A stretch of 64,000 nt of DNA from assembly GCA_959347315.1 (NCBI GenBank), contig OY365810.1, positions 9,395,647 through 9,459,646 of the forward strand. The letters are read 5' to 3'. Source of the stretch: Bimastos eiseni (Eukaryota > Annelida > Clitellata > Crassiclitellata > Lumbricidae). The position numbers and the translations under genes are program-made. How positions within the stretch are numbered: position 1 is the stretch's first letter; each line of letters begins with the position of its first letter. Of the stretch, positions 1-12,313 are shown one piece after another. The notes beneath the pieces were generated by a model. The model saw only the letters and a list, made by a program, of their open reading frames with translations. It made no database searches and had not been told where the DNA came from.

Positions 1-1264
1 AGCGTAATGCACAATTCCCGCCTCATGCATAGCAATATTAGACGATACTCCGCGTAGGCCAGTTTTATGTCAGAGGTAAGAGTTACTCTCTGGCTATTCG
101 AACCCCGTACATATTAACGCCGGTGAATAATCTGGTCTCCCTGACATGGCTTTTGTGGGCTCTGAAAAATCTTCGTTGATTTACATTACATTACATTACA
201 TATGGCTCCTTGAGAATGGTCACTGAAATCTCACATACAATTGAACCGGAAATAGGAACTAGAGTGCTCTTTACTAAATGTACCAGACATGTCCGAGGTT
301 TAGCCCATTGAGCTGGTCGTTGACGTAGCATAACATTAAAGCGCATGGGAGTGCGACGGGATGGCAATTTTGGCAGTAGCCAGTAGGGTTAAAGACTTAG
401 AGAGACGGAACATGCCATAATTTTGAGTTACACGTCTATAATTCGGGTGCATATTCAAGCAGCATATTTACCTGATGCCGAAGAAACCAAAATTAGAAGA
501 CCAAGACTCTGTATAGCGAATCCGGCGAGTGCCATTCTCAATACACCTTCGATGATTTCAGCGAAGAATGGATTGCATCGTCATGCATTTTAACCTTATA
601 GGCTACTGATCAGACACTTGAATAACTGTCCCGATTTCGAACCGAGCGAACAGATTTAGATCAAGCTCGATTTTAATTTTGCGTGCTATCTTGTCTGTAG
701 CCGATGACCTGTAGTGAAACGGATCGAATCGAAATTCTTTATGGAAAGACAAGATCTTATTCGGCGAAAAAGACTCTTCTGCAAAAAATATCACAATTGA
801 CTAAACTTTTGCATATATGCCTAATTTTGTCCGCAGTAGACGACCTCTCGCATGACATTCGTTATGGAAAGATAAGATCCTACGTAAAGATAATAGCTGA
901 TATGAGTAAAATTCTCTTCTGCAATCAAAGCAACAGAGGACCTACGTAACAACATCGCCAGACCCTATTGCTGTAGTGAATTTTATAAATATCAAATGAA
1001 ACGTCTTGCCAATCTTGCAAATCGAGAGTTGAGGCCTGTACAGTATAATAAAAAATTGATTTGGGATTTTTATTTCTAAATATTTTTCGTCAGAGTTTTA
1101 TCAGAGTTTTTAAACCTCAGAAAACAAGATAAAGTTGAATAGCTTGAATCGCGAAATATTCTTCAATTATGCATACAGTTCACCGCGGTAAAACGTCCAG
1201 ATGGGCAAATTGCTTATATGTATAAGTTTATTCGATCCATTTCAAATCACGCTCCCTGGTTTAC
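1..1264. other. Intergenic, no gene recognised
   Basis: No exon with plausible splice sites and a recognisable product was found. At about 181-200 there is a short tandem run of attac, which resembles the tail seen after the LINE fragment near 38.1 kb. The few open frames are short and AT-rich and look like chance. Confidence 0.5.
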
Positions 1265-1600
1265 ACAAGTATGGCCTACTGGTGACCTTTCATTTTGTCG
1301 CAGATCATTTCCTCGCATATCGGTTAGGATCACGTTAAGCATCACGAGGGTTGATTTTGGTCAGGTTATGCGTGGTTATGGTCAGGTTATGGTCGCTTAA
1401 GGTCCTGGTATGCGTGATGAGGGTCGTTTATGGTTAGGGCGTGCGTGGTTATGGTCGTGTAGGGTCAGGGTTAGGGTTAGTGTGGCTTTTAAAATGCGAC
1501 GAAATGATCTGCGACGAAATGATATGTGACGAAATGAATGCGACGAAATGATCTGCGACGAAATGAACCACAGCCTGGCCTACGCTATACTGTAATGGAA
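1265..1600. mobile_element. Foldback (MITE-like) element with telomere-like core
   Basis: The left part (about 1270-1311, containing cattttgtcgcagatcattt) is the reverse complement of the right part (about 1550-1595, gaaatgatctgcgacgaaat followed by a tggcctac word). The arms are about 40 bp and imperfect. Between them are G-rich words such as ggttatggtcagg and, at 1458-1484, a short ttaggg-type stretch. The right arm is a tandem array of gacgaaatgatct-like units. I infer a small non-coding foldback element; no protein is encoded. Target-site duplications were not identified. Confidence 0.5.
1490..1568. repeat. Tandem gcgacgaaatgat repeat
   Basis: Five imperfect units of about 14-16 bp built on gacgaaatga follow one another. 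Arrays built on related words occur at 23310-23432 and 7797-7862. Confidence 0.75.
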
Positions 1601-2488
1601 ATTATTGTCTTTAGAGGTATCGCTAATCGAACGTTTCTCCATATGGTCCCATTCCACAGATGCCTTAACAATGCCACGGAAAGGAGATGACTTTTATTTG
1701 CAATCATACCGACAAAAGACGTTTGAAAGATTCGAAAATTCACCAATCCTCCATTTTCATTAAAAACTTTGAATGAAAATCTAAATGTTACTATTCACAA
1801 GGAGAAAACCTTTCCTCCGTTACCAAATTGCTGGACCGGCTTCGTAACCGTTATTAGTCGGCCCAATGATTTCTGTAGTTGCTGCTTGTTTCACGCTTAA
1901 AAAATGATTATATCCTTCAGTCTTGTTGAAGATCTAGATATATTACTAGCGTGGTCATCAGTGAAAACGTTGTTCACTCAGGATATCTCACAATAAACGA
2001 ATACAACATTCAATTTATTATTCGTTCAAATTAATCAATTGTGTCGACGGATATAATATCTTAAGAAACCTGCTCTCAATGGCAACTGTTCTTTACGAAT
2101 TCACTCGATTGCGCTAAAAGGCAATTAATTGGAAGATTGGGAAACCATTGGTGTAATATATTCATAACGTATTTCCCTTAAGGTATATTTAGTTTTGCAT
2201 GATCTGAGTCGAAGTTGGAAGTCGAGAGGAAGGAGCAGAGAACGAGTTAACATAGCAAGGCTAGAAGTACATCGCCTGCTTGTTTCACATTCGGAGGATC
2301 CGTGCTTATGATCAAACGAGAAACATGCATTTGTGATATCAACAATATAATGATTGGTCATCGCAGTCTGTAGTGTATAGGCCTGCTGACTACTGAATAG
2401 ATGTATAGGCGTATGTTTGTTTTGATTGCTTTTAAATTATATGTATTGAGAAAAATAAACAAGTTAATGAGTATGCTAATAAGGGGAT

Positions 2489-2519
<31 letters not shown>

Positions 2520-3179
2520 CTCACTCTAAGCTATATCAACAATAATCGTTGTCTCCATACGCGTTTTTGATCATCCATGATTGTGTCTAAATTGGATAGA
2601 ATGAGGAAAATTAGCAAGTTGATGGATATGTTACCAAGAAGGTTCTACACACCATTCGCTTAAATCACCAAGTAACAAACAATGGTCATTAATCGTGATT
2701 AAAACTGAGCTATATAAATTATATAGCTTAGCGCAGAGAGCGCCGCTGAGTAGATATCTTGAAGGGGTCAATAACAATTCGCATGCCCCCACCAGTAAAA
2801 GAACTGTGATGTCCCGCAATTCAGCAGGATCTCATGGAAGTCATTATATATATTTATTACGCTAATGTAATATAAATCCCCAAAATATCCCAACGCTACG
2901 CAGAAGCCCCTAGACTAGAAAAAAGCAATATAAGTAAGAAGTAGCAACGATTATCAGGACGACCTTCAACTGAAGAGCGGATCAGGCACCGTCTTATGAA
3001 TGGTGTTTCGTTATTTTTTAAAAATATTTTTCCGTTCTCAGTATAGGTATAAATGCGGTTAATTCACACACTTGAGGTCTTTACAGTCCGACACAGACTT
3101 CCTTTCAAAACATGTCTCCGGATACAATCGTTCTATGCTAAAACAATTGGACCACCTGATGTGGGAAGGGCTTAAATGC
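1601..3179. other. Intergenic, simple repeats only
   Basis: No gene recognised. It contains a short tandem run of attcact at about 2490-2523 and a weak direct repeat (about 2440-2540 against 2580-2710) sharing words such as caagtta/tgatgagtatg and ctatat. Confidence 0.45.
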
Positions 3180-3796
3180 CTCCTATACACAACGTGAACA
3201 ATCACCATTGGCTGCAGACTTTACTCTCTGTTCGAGATGGCGGACTAGGTATGAGAGGTATGCACTTTCTTCGCCAGCCTACTTGCCTAAGACAGAGACT
3301 TCAAACCTGCCTTGACGAGGCCACCTCCAGCAGATATGTCCATTGTAATAATTTTCTCCGTGCAACCGTCAACAAACGATAAAAACTGATATATTAAACT
3401 GTACTTCAATTCGCAAGTGCAGTATTGCACTACAAGTATAGGGCTCCTAGTCCGCCACAGATAATGAAACCTCCAGGTGTTTCTCTCGATCTTATTTAGA
3501 CCACAGAGAAGTTAGTGTCTTGGTTGTGCCTTGTGTTAATTAATTGGATACCTTATTCAGCCTACGACGAGTGTAATCTTTCCATAAGGAATTTAAAACA
3601 ACTCGTTTTCTAGCAGCTATCTGCTAAGACCAAGATTGTACCCCGATGCTAAATCGTTTTCGATGCCAATCTGTTAGAGTGGCTGGATTCAAAACACTTT
3701 AATTCATGTTTTCTTAGCCTATAAATGTCAGTTGGGCACACGAAATCGCTGAGGTTCTTTGCCCAAATAATCGATAGTTCAACTCTGTCGTGAAGA
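3180..3796 (+). promoter_or_regulatory. Upstream region of LU copy A, duplicated upstream of LU copy B
   Basis: This stretch aligns in patches with 11600-12249: shared words include caatcaccat, gtaatctttcc, and the last ~25 bases before each start codon (agttcaactctgtcgtgaaga against agttcaactgcgctgtcaaga). A TATA-like word, ctataaatg, lies at about 3719-3727, roughly 75 bases before the ATG. The position fits a promoter and 5' UTR; activity is inferred. Confidence 0.5.
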
Positions 3797-3860
3797 ATGG
3801 CATTTGTGAGTTTCTTCATACGATATCTGTGTCTTCATCTGCTGGCTTCATGCACAGCAG
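3797..3860 (+). CDS. LU copy A exon 1: signal peptide
   Basis: It encodes MAFVSFFIRYLCLHLLASCT then Ala and a split codon: a short start, a hydrophobic core and small residues before the expected cleavage point. The donor gtaaat follows at 3861. Length is 64 nt, the same as in copies B and D. The ATG context (gaagaATGG) is acceptable. Confidence 0.75.
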
Positions 3861-6012
3861 GTAAATATCTAAACTGAAAACGTACAGCAAAATTATCGAC
3901 ATAGGCCTACTGCAGATCTCGTGTTCGTTACTTCAACAGGATCCACTATAATTATCAACAAAAGCTATGAACCAAATAGCGAGAATTCGCTAAATAGCGT
4001 CCAGTCGAAGCCCTTAGTCATAGACTTGGACAATTGAAAAGGTCAATTTGTCTAATTCTGCAAATTTCCGAACAGTAACTATAGTCTTCTAGCTTTCTAA
4101 CCTTGATAGCGTTCAAATTATGCACCTTAGCAAAACGAGGAACTAGAATATAACCCAGAAATCTTAACGCAACAATGAAGTTTTGCTGTGATCGATCGGT
4201 CCTTCTGGAACAATCTCCCATTAAGTCGTGCATGGTAGAGCGTTCCATTGGTCGTGTTAACCGTGTCTTTCAAGTCGCTTGCGGTGATTTGTATGGGCGT
4301 AGATGACGTCTTTCGGTCGAACCTTCTAGCTCTGCATTTGTACTCTGCTCTTCTGGCAGAGGTTCTATCCAGCACCCCAAATGGATCGATATAAAATGTC
4401 AATTAATGCATATGCACAATTAAACTAATTGAAGAGTGCTAAATGGCCAATACTGATGTGAAAATATTGCTTAATTTTGGGAACAATAGAGCTACAAAAT
4501 AGATAAAGTATAAACTGTTTCTCACACTGATTGAGCAATCTAAAGTTTACGACCGTTAAAAAGAAGTATAAGGAGAAGTCGTTGTTCACAGAACTTATGC
4601 GTAGACACTGCATAATATTATACTGTTGTCAGGGATGTGACAGTCGTACTGGAGGCAGCAGTCGACTGGAAGGGCAGTCTCTGTTGCCAAGTTTGACTAC
4701 GAAGGTCGTCGTATTTGTGCTCTCCCAATAGGCTTACTCATGGTCCGTGACGATTTACCGTCAAAGGTTTTGGACGAACACAACGCCGGCGATCTCGTTT
4801 GATATGTGGGGGACACCCAACGATAGGAGCAGGAAATGTGGGGGTCAAGCAAATATAAGTGTACTCTATCTGTAGAAGGTGTGGGAACTTGTCTCCCTCG
4901 ACTGCCTCCGGGATCGCCGCCCCTGTACGAACAAATGGCCGTCAAGAGACGATGATAAACGAAACACTTTCTAATCTTTTTATATAAATGAGTTAACATC
5001 AACGTCATGCTTAATTGTTCGATGTGGCAGTTATGCTCTCGGAGATCGCGAAAACTTCTTAAATCTGCATATCGCGTGAATTTGGGTCGAGAAACTCATC
5101 TGAAACGCTAGTCCTAATTAAGAAAAACGACTCTTTGATACATCTATTTACATTAGTTTATTATGCTTATTAGGTAGTTTGGGAGGGCGAGGATATCGCT
5201 ACGGGGCGGGGGGCGAGGAGAGGACCCGAGGGAGACGCCAGGACTACCAAGGGTCAAAAGTATGGTCATCCTGGGGTCACCAAGACTGAAAACCTTAGTT
5301 TTGAGCTTCATGTAAATCGAATATGTTGTCAAACAAGACAATAATGTATGCTTTGCGTATAATGGTGGCGCATGGCCTCTCAGAACTCTAATTGCTCTTT
5401 GACGTGGTGCGTTCAACATATTATCCTTGTCATGGATGCGTCGTTAAATAAACTTATTACACACATGCGTTCAACATCAGTCGCCTGGTGGGGGTACGTT
5501 GGGCAGCAGGAGCGTGCCCGGGTAGTCGACAGTAAGTCACGAACAGATTTATTCGCCAACCAAATCCCAGGGAGGATGTAGTGCATTCGAACCCTCGTCC
5601 GATGCGAGTCTATTCAAAGCGGTACTGGAGATCCCGGGTCACGTGCTAGACTGATTTTTTCCTTCAATAAAGACGACCTCCTACTCCTTACGCCCAAGCC
5701 CACATAACATTGTAATTCAACAAGCAAACAATCTAGTGCTAAAATCCTTGTTAATGAGAATGATGTGCTTATATGCGTATTGTACATGTAGGCCTACGCC
5801 AGAGTGCGGCTATGCAGTTGGTTCATTACAGAATATACTTACTTACCTTTGATCCACATTCTGCATGCTGATATTATGCATTATGAAATAAAATAGATTG
5901 CATAATCATGGAGCGAATCTATTTTCCAAAAGTCCTGAAATTCAATACAATACATTTGTCACTAAAGGATGATGACTATTGCTTTTCTTTTAAAAATGAA
6001 TCTGCTGCACAG

Positions 6013-6153
6013 GTCTCACGTGCTACAGTTGTGATACAATGTTTGGTAGTGGCGACGGATGCTACACAGGAGGAACTGGTTGGAACGTGGTAAGAGTGTG
6101 CCGTTCAGATCAAACTCACTGCGTCATAGTCGTAGACTACAACTCAAACAGAA
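6013..6153 (+). CDS. LU copy A exon 2: first half of three-finger domain
   Basis: After the acceptor ctgcacag the phase-1 frame gives a segment starting GLTCYSCD, with further cysteines in DGCYT, VCRS and HCVI. The C-x2-C opening and spacing match the LU fold. The donor gtgaga follows at 6154. Confidence 0.78.
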
Positions 6154-6827
6154 GTGAGATAATACGATCATTTAATAATTAAATAATTCATTTAATGATT
6201 TATCGGTCTCAGAACGTAGCATTCAAGTAACAAAATAATCGTCAGTTTCGTTTACTGCTATTCTATGCCTTTTCAGCTTTCAGCAATGATAAGATTGTAA
6301 ATACTTAATTTTCGGCTTCAACGAAGAGAGCATTTGTGTAAAACGGTTGGTGCAACTAGAACAGTAGCGTAACTAATGACATCATTAGTAACATATAAAT
6401 ATTATTCAAAACAATGTGATCAATCATCATGATCATTGGCGTCGCTACCATTGAGGCGCGTGCCTCTCCTGAGTGTTTTAAATAATTTTTTATTAAAATA
6501 TTTTTTATCTAAATATTTGCTAATGAGAAATAACCCTAGCCGCCCGGCATTAACTGACAGCTTACAGCAATCATTTCGCGGTAGCAGGAGTTTCGCGTTT
6601 GATATTAGTTGCATAGTCCTGTATTAGCCTACTGTGTGTAATGCAATGAGTTGATTTGAGAACATGAGAGTGATGATGGTGATCGTTGGTGACTGCGAGT
6701 TGGTGACTGCGAGTGCAGAAGCGTCCTGAGATGTTGCAGGCATATCGAGTATGCATGCTTTTACCAATGACTTTCCTCTTTGAATAGTACAACTTTTAAC
6801 CCTAATTTACTTTTACCTTGCCTTGCA

Positions 6828-7260
6828 TATAGTTTGTCACGTTCGTTTATCTTTCAATTCTTTTTTGGATATGTTTCCGTAAACCTAAAGGGCTTAAATT
6901 TTGCACACATTCCAGGCTTGCATAACAATGCAATGTGTCAAATTTTACGCACATAACTCTAAAAGAAGTGTAAAAAAATTACAACATAAAAAAATTAATT
7001 AAAAATTATTATTTGTTGACATCTTTCAACTCTTTTTCAGGTCTGTTTCCGTAGACCTATACACAGCTCCAAATGTGCACTTATTTCAGGCTTGCATAAC
7101 ATTGCAATGTATCAAATTTTTACGTTCATAACTGAAAAATTGAGTAAAAAAATGACAAAAATGCAAAAAAATAAATATCGTTTAACCACTCAAACGAGTC
7201 CTCCTTGACGAGCTCCACTACGGTACGTTTACAAAATCAATTATATGTAATCAGAAATCA
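6828..7260. repeat. Dispersed dimeric repeat, copy 1
   Basis: Two ~200-bp monomers follow each other (about 6828-6990 and 7018-7200). Both contain tctttcaa(c/t)tc, a gtttccgta(a/g)acct word, gcttgcataaca and tgcaatgt. The same dimer is found at 22305-22790. No coding capacity was seen. Confidence 0.7.
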
Positions 7261-7274
7261 CTTGTTATACTGCG

Positions 7275-7592
7275 ACAGAAGCTTGATTGATGAAAAGAAT
7301 AATGCTTAAATGGAATGGGATTGATGAAAAGAATAATGCCTCTTCCATTTAGGTATAATTGTTTCATCAGTCCCGCTTCCATTTAGGTGTATTTCTTTTC
7401 ATCAATTCCACTCCATGTAGGCATATTTGGTTCATCAATCCCGCTTCCACTTAGGTATCTTTCTTTCATCAATCCCGCTTCCATTTAGGAATATTTGCTG
7501 CATCAATCCCATTTCCATATAGGCATATTACCTTTACATCAACTCCGCTTCCGTTTGGGCATTTTTGTTTCGTCAATTCCGCTTCCATTTAG
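7275..7592. repeat. Dispersed ~35-bp satellite, array 1
   Basis: About nine imperfect units built on ttcatcaatcccgcttccat-ttaggtat, the first two inverted relative to the rest. The same unit recurs near 29.0, 49.7-50.0, 54.6 and 55.7 kb. Confidence 0.8.
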
Positions 7593-7796
7593 TTTCAGTT
7601 TGCTCATGCTGTAGGCCTATGGGAAGAATTGTTTAACGAAGAACAGTTTAGAAGAAATTTACCTTGAACCAAAGATTCGACTACATTTTATATAGAAACT
7701 AAAAGTGCATTATTTTGAGGAATAATGACTATCTATTTTATTATTTATTTTCAATGATTGATTTATAAACTATAACGGAATATTGAATAACCGTCC

Positions 7797-7862
7797 TCTG
7801 GACGAACAGTCCTCTTGACCAATCGTCCGTTGATCAATCGTCCGCTTGACCAAACGTCCGCA
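7797..7862. repeat. Short tandem array of (c/g)a(a/t)cgtcc units
   Basis: Five units of about 15 bp (for example gaccaatcgtccgttgatca) resemble the gacgaattgtcc array at 23310-23432. Confidence 0.6.
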
Positions 7863-8868
7863 TACCGTAGGCTCTAAGCAAGTTAGTCTTTGTTAACTAC
7901 TTTGTATATAATAAGAATTCGAACCTAGAGTCACCTGATCATCCACCTTCCAATTCTCTACTTATTCGACACCCGTCTTAACATCAACTCGGTCTCTTCT
8001 GACACACTGGAAACCGGACTCTGACATCCTACATGTATGTATACAGACTATCCCTCCGACAACCCCTAAGACTGACGTAGCGCTCGTGAATAAGCTGGTC
8101 TCTGCTCCAGGTATTCAAGTTTCTCTTTAGGCCTAAATGTTTTGTGATTACGATTAAAATTACGTCTCATAAAAGATGATAAGTTGCACGTCGCTTAATT
8201 GCATTATTGTGGTATAATAAAATGCTTAGCCTATGTTGACTTTCAATAAAGTCTCGAAGAACATTTAAGATGGACATATTTAACACTTGCGTTATAATTA
8301 TTTCAGCAAGCTAAAGCTTCAGTTGCTTACTCCGTATATAGGCCTTCTAGGCACTCCATAGAAATAATTCCTCTCTAGGCCATTCATAAATTTCGTCCTT
8401 AAAATGGTCCAGGTTTCTCAATCAATCAATTTTCGCTTATTCATAGATCAGCCTGTTACATTTGTCACACAAAGCACAGTTTAATAAGATGCCGTTTTAT
8501 TAACATCTTCGCAGATTTAAAGGATTAGTTAATATGAAGTTCTATTATGAGAAAAATAAGTATATGGTTCTGTATAAGACTCTGGATATAAAATTTCGAT
8601 TAATTTTGTCCGGTAAAACAAAATCATTATACCAAGGTCGGGGCGCATAACCACACTAATGTCGATGCTGAAGTAATAGCCAATAGCCTATAACTATAAT
8701 GCTGTTGATTTAATCGATCAGCTCCAAATAAGCGCCTGAACATATGTCAATGTTTCTCGAACTTCGTGCAACTTATCAATTTTAAAATCCAATTCTATGA
8801 GCATCTTAAAAAGCGTTGACAATACATTTGTGAAATTATGATTATGGCTTCTACTTGCTTACATTCAG
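7863..8868. other. LU copy A intron 2, remainder
   Basis: No gene recognised. Part of it (about 7935-8090: gatcatccaccttcc, tctgac, acaacccct) resembles 10285-10410, so it is likely a dispersed repeat. Confidence 0.45.
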
Positions 8869-9044
8869 ACGGTACGCAGTCAAAGATTAGAATCTAAAGA
8901 GGATGTGAGTCGGCCCCTGCGCGCAGTGATGATTGCTCGTTGACTTACTTCAAGATTCCCAGAGTCATCGGGAAAAACTGCAAAAGATACTGCCAAGGTC
9001 ATTTATGCAACGCTGATGATTTTACAGATCAATGCGTAATGTGA
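8869..9044 (+). pseudogene. LU copy A exon 3 with in-frame TAA
   Basis: The acceptor ttacattcag is good. The frame imposed by exon 2 reads eight codons and then TAA (8895-8897). Beyond it the frame continues with GC, DDC, NC, RYC and HLCN, the expected terminal cysteine ladder, and stops at 9042-9044. Confidence 0.75.
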
Positions 9045-9117
9045 AAATGAAATTTCAATTCATTGTTCCTGTTGAAGAATAATTTTGCTTCGCCGTTCTT
9101 TATTGAAGCTGAACCTT

Positions 9118-9123
9118 AATAAA
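9118..9123 (+). terminator. Poly(A) signal for LU copy A
   Basis: AATAAA lies 74 bases after the stop codon of copy A exon 3. Confidence 0.5.
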
Positions 9124-11599
9124 CCTTACATTCGCAATGATAAAATAATATTGGACGCGCTAGATATGATTGTCTGACACAGAATAAATCTCATTTGCTC
9201 ATAATTGCTCAAGTGTTGGCGTGTTCGTAGTTTCATGGTGTTTATATCATTATAGATAATCGTCTTGGCCTTAGAAACACGTAATATTCTATAGGCTATG
9301 AGTCCTATATGTTATTATTGAGCAATGACTTATCGGGCCACCGACCAGTACCAGAGCGAATGGAATTCTACGGGTCAATGATAGGAAATGGGAAAGACCC
9401 AATTCAGATTGAGAGACAATAGAAATTGGATGCTGAACGAACAAATTATGGAATGAAGAGGACACAAAACCATCAGAGAGAGTATGCAGTTATGCGAACA
9501 GTTGATAAAGTATATGAAGAGTATAGGTTCACCATTGTCAAAGTAGGCTATAGAATCTTCGGACTGACGAACCATCGGACTATCGACCTGATACCCATAT
9601 CTACAACATTAAATGCTCGTATAGAAGCCATTGCTGAGATTAAACACAGCAATCACGTTTGAAGTTTGCAAAGCTACTCTCAATTGACCTGTCTCCAGTT
9701 CGTTTTTCAGAACTAAAAGTTTCGGCATCCTTATTAGGACTTTTAATGTATATGAACATTTATATAGCGACATACAAGAACCTCACAAAACCAAAACTAC
9801 CCAACAGTTCTGAAATAAATGTGTCTTCAATTGTTCAGAAAATGTCTCCTTTGCTACACTCAATGGGAGACTGTGTTACCTGACGAACCTGTAAATCCGG
9901 CAGATCCAGTGAAACCCTGAACCCAACAGAATCCTTTATATATATATCATCTCGGAAGTTTCAGGTGTGGCATCGTTATCTGGCAAACTAATTCGCCTGT
10001 GTTTACAGAAAGGTGCTAAAGAGAGCTGATATTTTTGAATGAACAATACTTCATTATGGTGATCTATTACCTGGTTGCAACCGTGGTTACTCTGCTGAAC
10101 TGTTAGATGGAAGTCAGCACACGCATTGAACTACATAGAGTAAGATATGGATGAGATGTCTAGGGAGAAGCCATTTCCGATTTACCAGAACAACATCTAA
10201 TATTGCTGAGCCAATTGCATATCTCCATTTCTATCATCATTCCAATCAGAACCGAAATTTCATATCTTCGAGTACCGTACACTGACTCATCCGATCATCC
10301 ACCTTCCTACTCTCCCTTTATAACACCCGTTTTAACAGCCTCTCAGCCTCCTCTTACCCTCTGACAACCGGATCTGAGTCTCCCCAGTACTACCCTTTGG
10401 ACAACCCCTCTGATTAGACACAGCATGTGTGCGTGACTGAGCTGGTGCCATGCGCTTGGCTTTTGAGCGTCGTTTTGAAGGTTTGGAGATCACGTTAACG
10501 ATCGTGATTACGCTGTCCAGCTTTAATTGCTCAAATATGGCCAAAAATAGGGCCTAATGTTTACAGTAGGCTTTCTAAGCCGTAAGTTATCCACCTTGAA
10601 AAGAAAGATAAATTTTATTCGATCAGACATAACCTAAATTCCGAAAAATGTGGGCTATTTGGTCAGCCTCACTGTGAGGTGAGAATCCGGGCCATCATGC
10701 CAGTGATGCAGCATCGTTGTGCGGTGATGTGCAGAGGAGGATCAGAAAGAAAGAAAGAAAGACAGTTAAACACTCACAACATTGTCTTTGATGAAAATTT
10801 TTATAGAATTGTATTTTAAAATTGATAAATTGATAAGATATTTATTGAACTCGTTTCAACGTAATCAGTTGGTGACGTGCTTTGTTGACGCCTCTAGCCT
10901 ACTTCTATAGTTGATGCTTGCTTGATGATAATGATACTGACCTTATGTCTTTTTCAGGAAGCTTTATATATATATATATAAGCATTCATATATATATATA
11001 AATATATATATATATATCATCTTCATTTCTTCAGCCATCAGATGACATCACTTCTTTCTGCGATGGATTCGTTAATCCATCGTTGTTCTATTGTTCATGT
11101 CTTTATCCATGAAATCTTGTTCCACGTTTATCCATGTCTTTGATGATCTCACTCGAGCCCTTAACAATTTTGTTCTCTCTAAGTGGCAGTATCAAGTCCT
11201 TGTTGGTAATTTCTTATTGTCCGTTTTTATTCCATGATCAAAACATGTCTGCCTTATTTTTTCGTTCCTCTCAACCAGTGTATCCTTCTATACGAACTCC
11301 TTTCCGAATTACCGAATTACGATTTTTTAATCGTCTGGTTCTACTCATTATTCCTCTTAGCCAGCTAGCTCATTTCCAGTAAAAGAAATTCTTCTTTCCT
11401 TATACTTCCATCGGTAATGTATGTGCACTGCCAGCACAGAAACTCATAACGCTTCAAATGTATCCTTCTGTACACAACTAAGCTTGGCAATAGTATGTTC
11501 CCAAGCAGTACGTCCTGTAATTATCAATCTATATCTATGCCGACACGATAAGAATAAAATAATTCTTATGAGGGAATGACGTGCGTGCATCAAAAGCAT
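9124..11599. other. Intergenic between LU copies A and B
   Basis: No gene recognised. It holds a probable dispersed repeat at about 10270-10530 (related to 7935-8090), a gaaa run at about 10747-10765 and a (ta)n run at about 10963-11020. Open frames near 9.4-9.9 and 11.1-11.4 kb have no recognisable product. Confidence 0.5.
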
Positions 11600-12249
11600 A
11601 ATATGAGCAATCACCATCGGATGCAGTCTTTATTCTCCATTCTATGGACGTCTGACTAGGCTTGAGACGAGTGCAACAGCTTTTTCTAGCAGCCTGTTAT
11701 TTCTGATCTTCAAATAGGTCTTTGTGAGACCACATCCAGCATTGCGGATCTAAATATTTTCTCCTTTGAACAATAATAATAACATATAATAAGTTCATAA
11801 TAATTTTTTTTAATAAGTTAGAATGTCACAACTCCGAGCAATGACATAGGCCCTATTAAACTGTATAGGGCCTAATCATAATCGATGTACACTACAGTTA
11901 TTGGATCCATGGCTCTCAGCCGATAAGAAAACCAGGTGTTCACTACAATTTGAAACAACATACAGGAATGTTAATGTGTTGCTGTATTTTACGTATCATG
12001 ACGGAATATTTTTTCTGACAGTGAAGTAATCTTTCCGTAACGAATTTCAATCTACTGGTTTCCCCAAATGTTTTTACTGCAAGAGCCAAATAATGTGCAA
12101 AGTTAATCGTCTACGATCGAAATCTGTTCGAGCGACTAAAAACGATACACTCCAGTTAATGTCTTCTGCGAGCATAATGACCGTTGAACACACGACGTGG
12201 AATTCGGTCCTTTCCTGAAATCATCGACAGTTCAACTGCGCTGTCAAGA
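11600..12249 (+). promoter_or_regulatory. Upstream region of LU copy B
   Basis: This is the diverged counterpart of 3180-3796, so the duplication that made A and B included at least 650 bp upstream of the start codon. The TATA-like word seen in A is not conserved here. Confidence 0.45.
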
Positions 12250-12313
12250 ATGTCGTTCGGAAGCTTCTTCATACACCATCTGTATCTTCTTCTGTTGGTT
12301 TCATCAGAAACAA
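12250..12313 (+). CDS. LU copy B exon 1: signal peptide
   Basis: It encodes MSFGSFFIHHLYLLLLVSSE then Thr and a split codon, with donor gtaatt at 12314. Length (64 nt) and phase equal copy A exon 1. Confidence 0.75.

Larger units (their letters stand above)
3797..9044 (+). pseudogene. LU copy A: Ly6/uPAR-like secreted protein gene with premature stop
   Basis: Three exons make the family pattern: 3797-3860 (signal peptide), 6013-6153 (five cysteines beginning TCYSC) and 8869-9044 (five cysteines ending HLCN, plus one extra). All joints are phase 1 with gt-ag borders. In the third exon the frame from the splice joint meets TAA at 8895-8897, nine codons in, just before the first cysteine of that exon. 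In copies B and C the aligned codon is CAG or CAA (Gln), so one C-to-T change explains the break. The frame then stays open to TGA at 9042-9044 and keeps every later cysteine, so the lesion looks recent. An AATAAA signal follows at 9118-9123. Alternatives are an allele, a sequencing error or an unseen alternative acceptor. An intact product would be a secreted ten-cysteine three-finger protein. Confidence 0.72.

Noticed and set aside
1458..1484. Chromosome end
   Set aside because: Only about two ttaggg units occur, with ordinary sequence on both sides.
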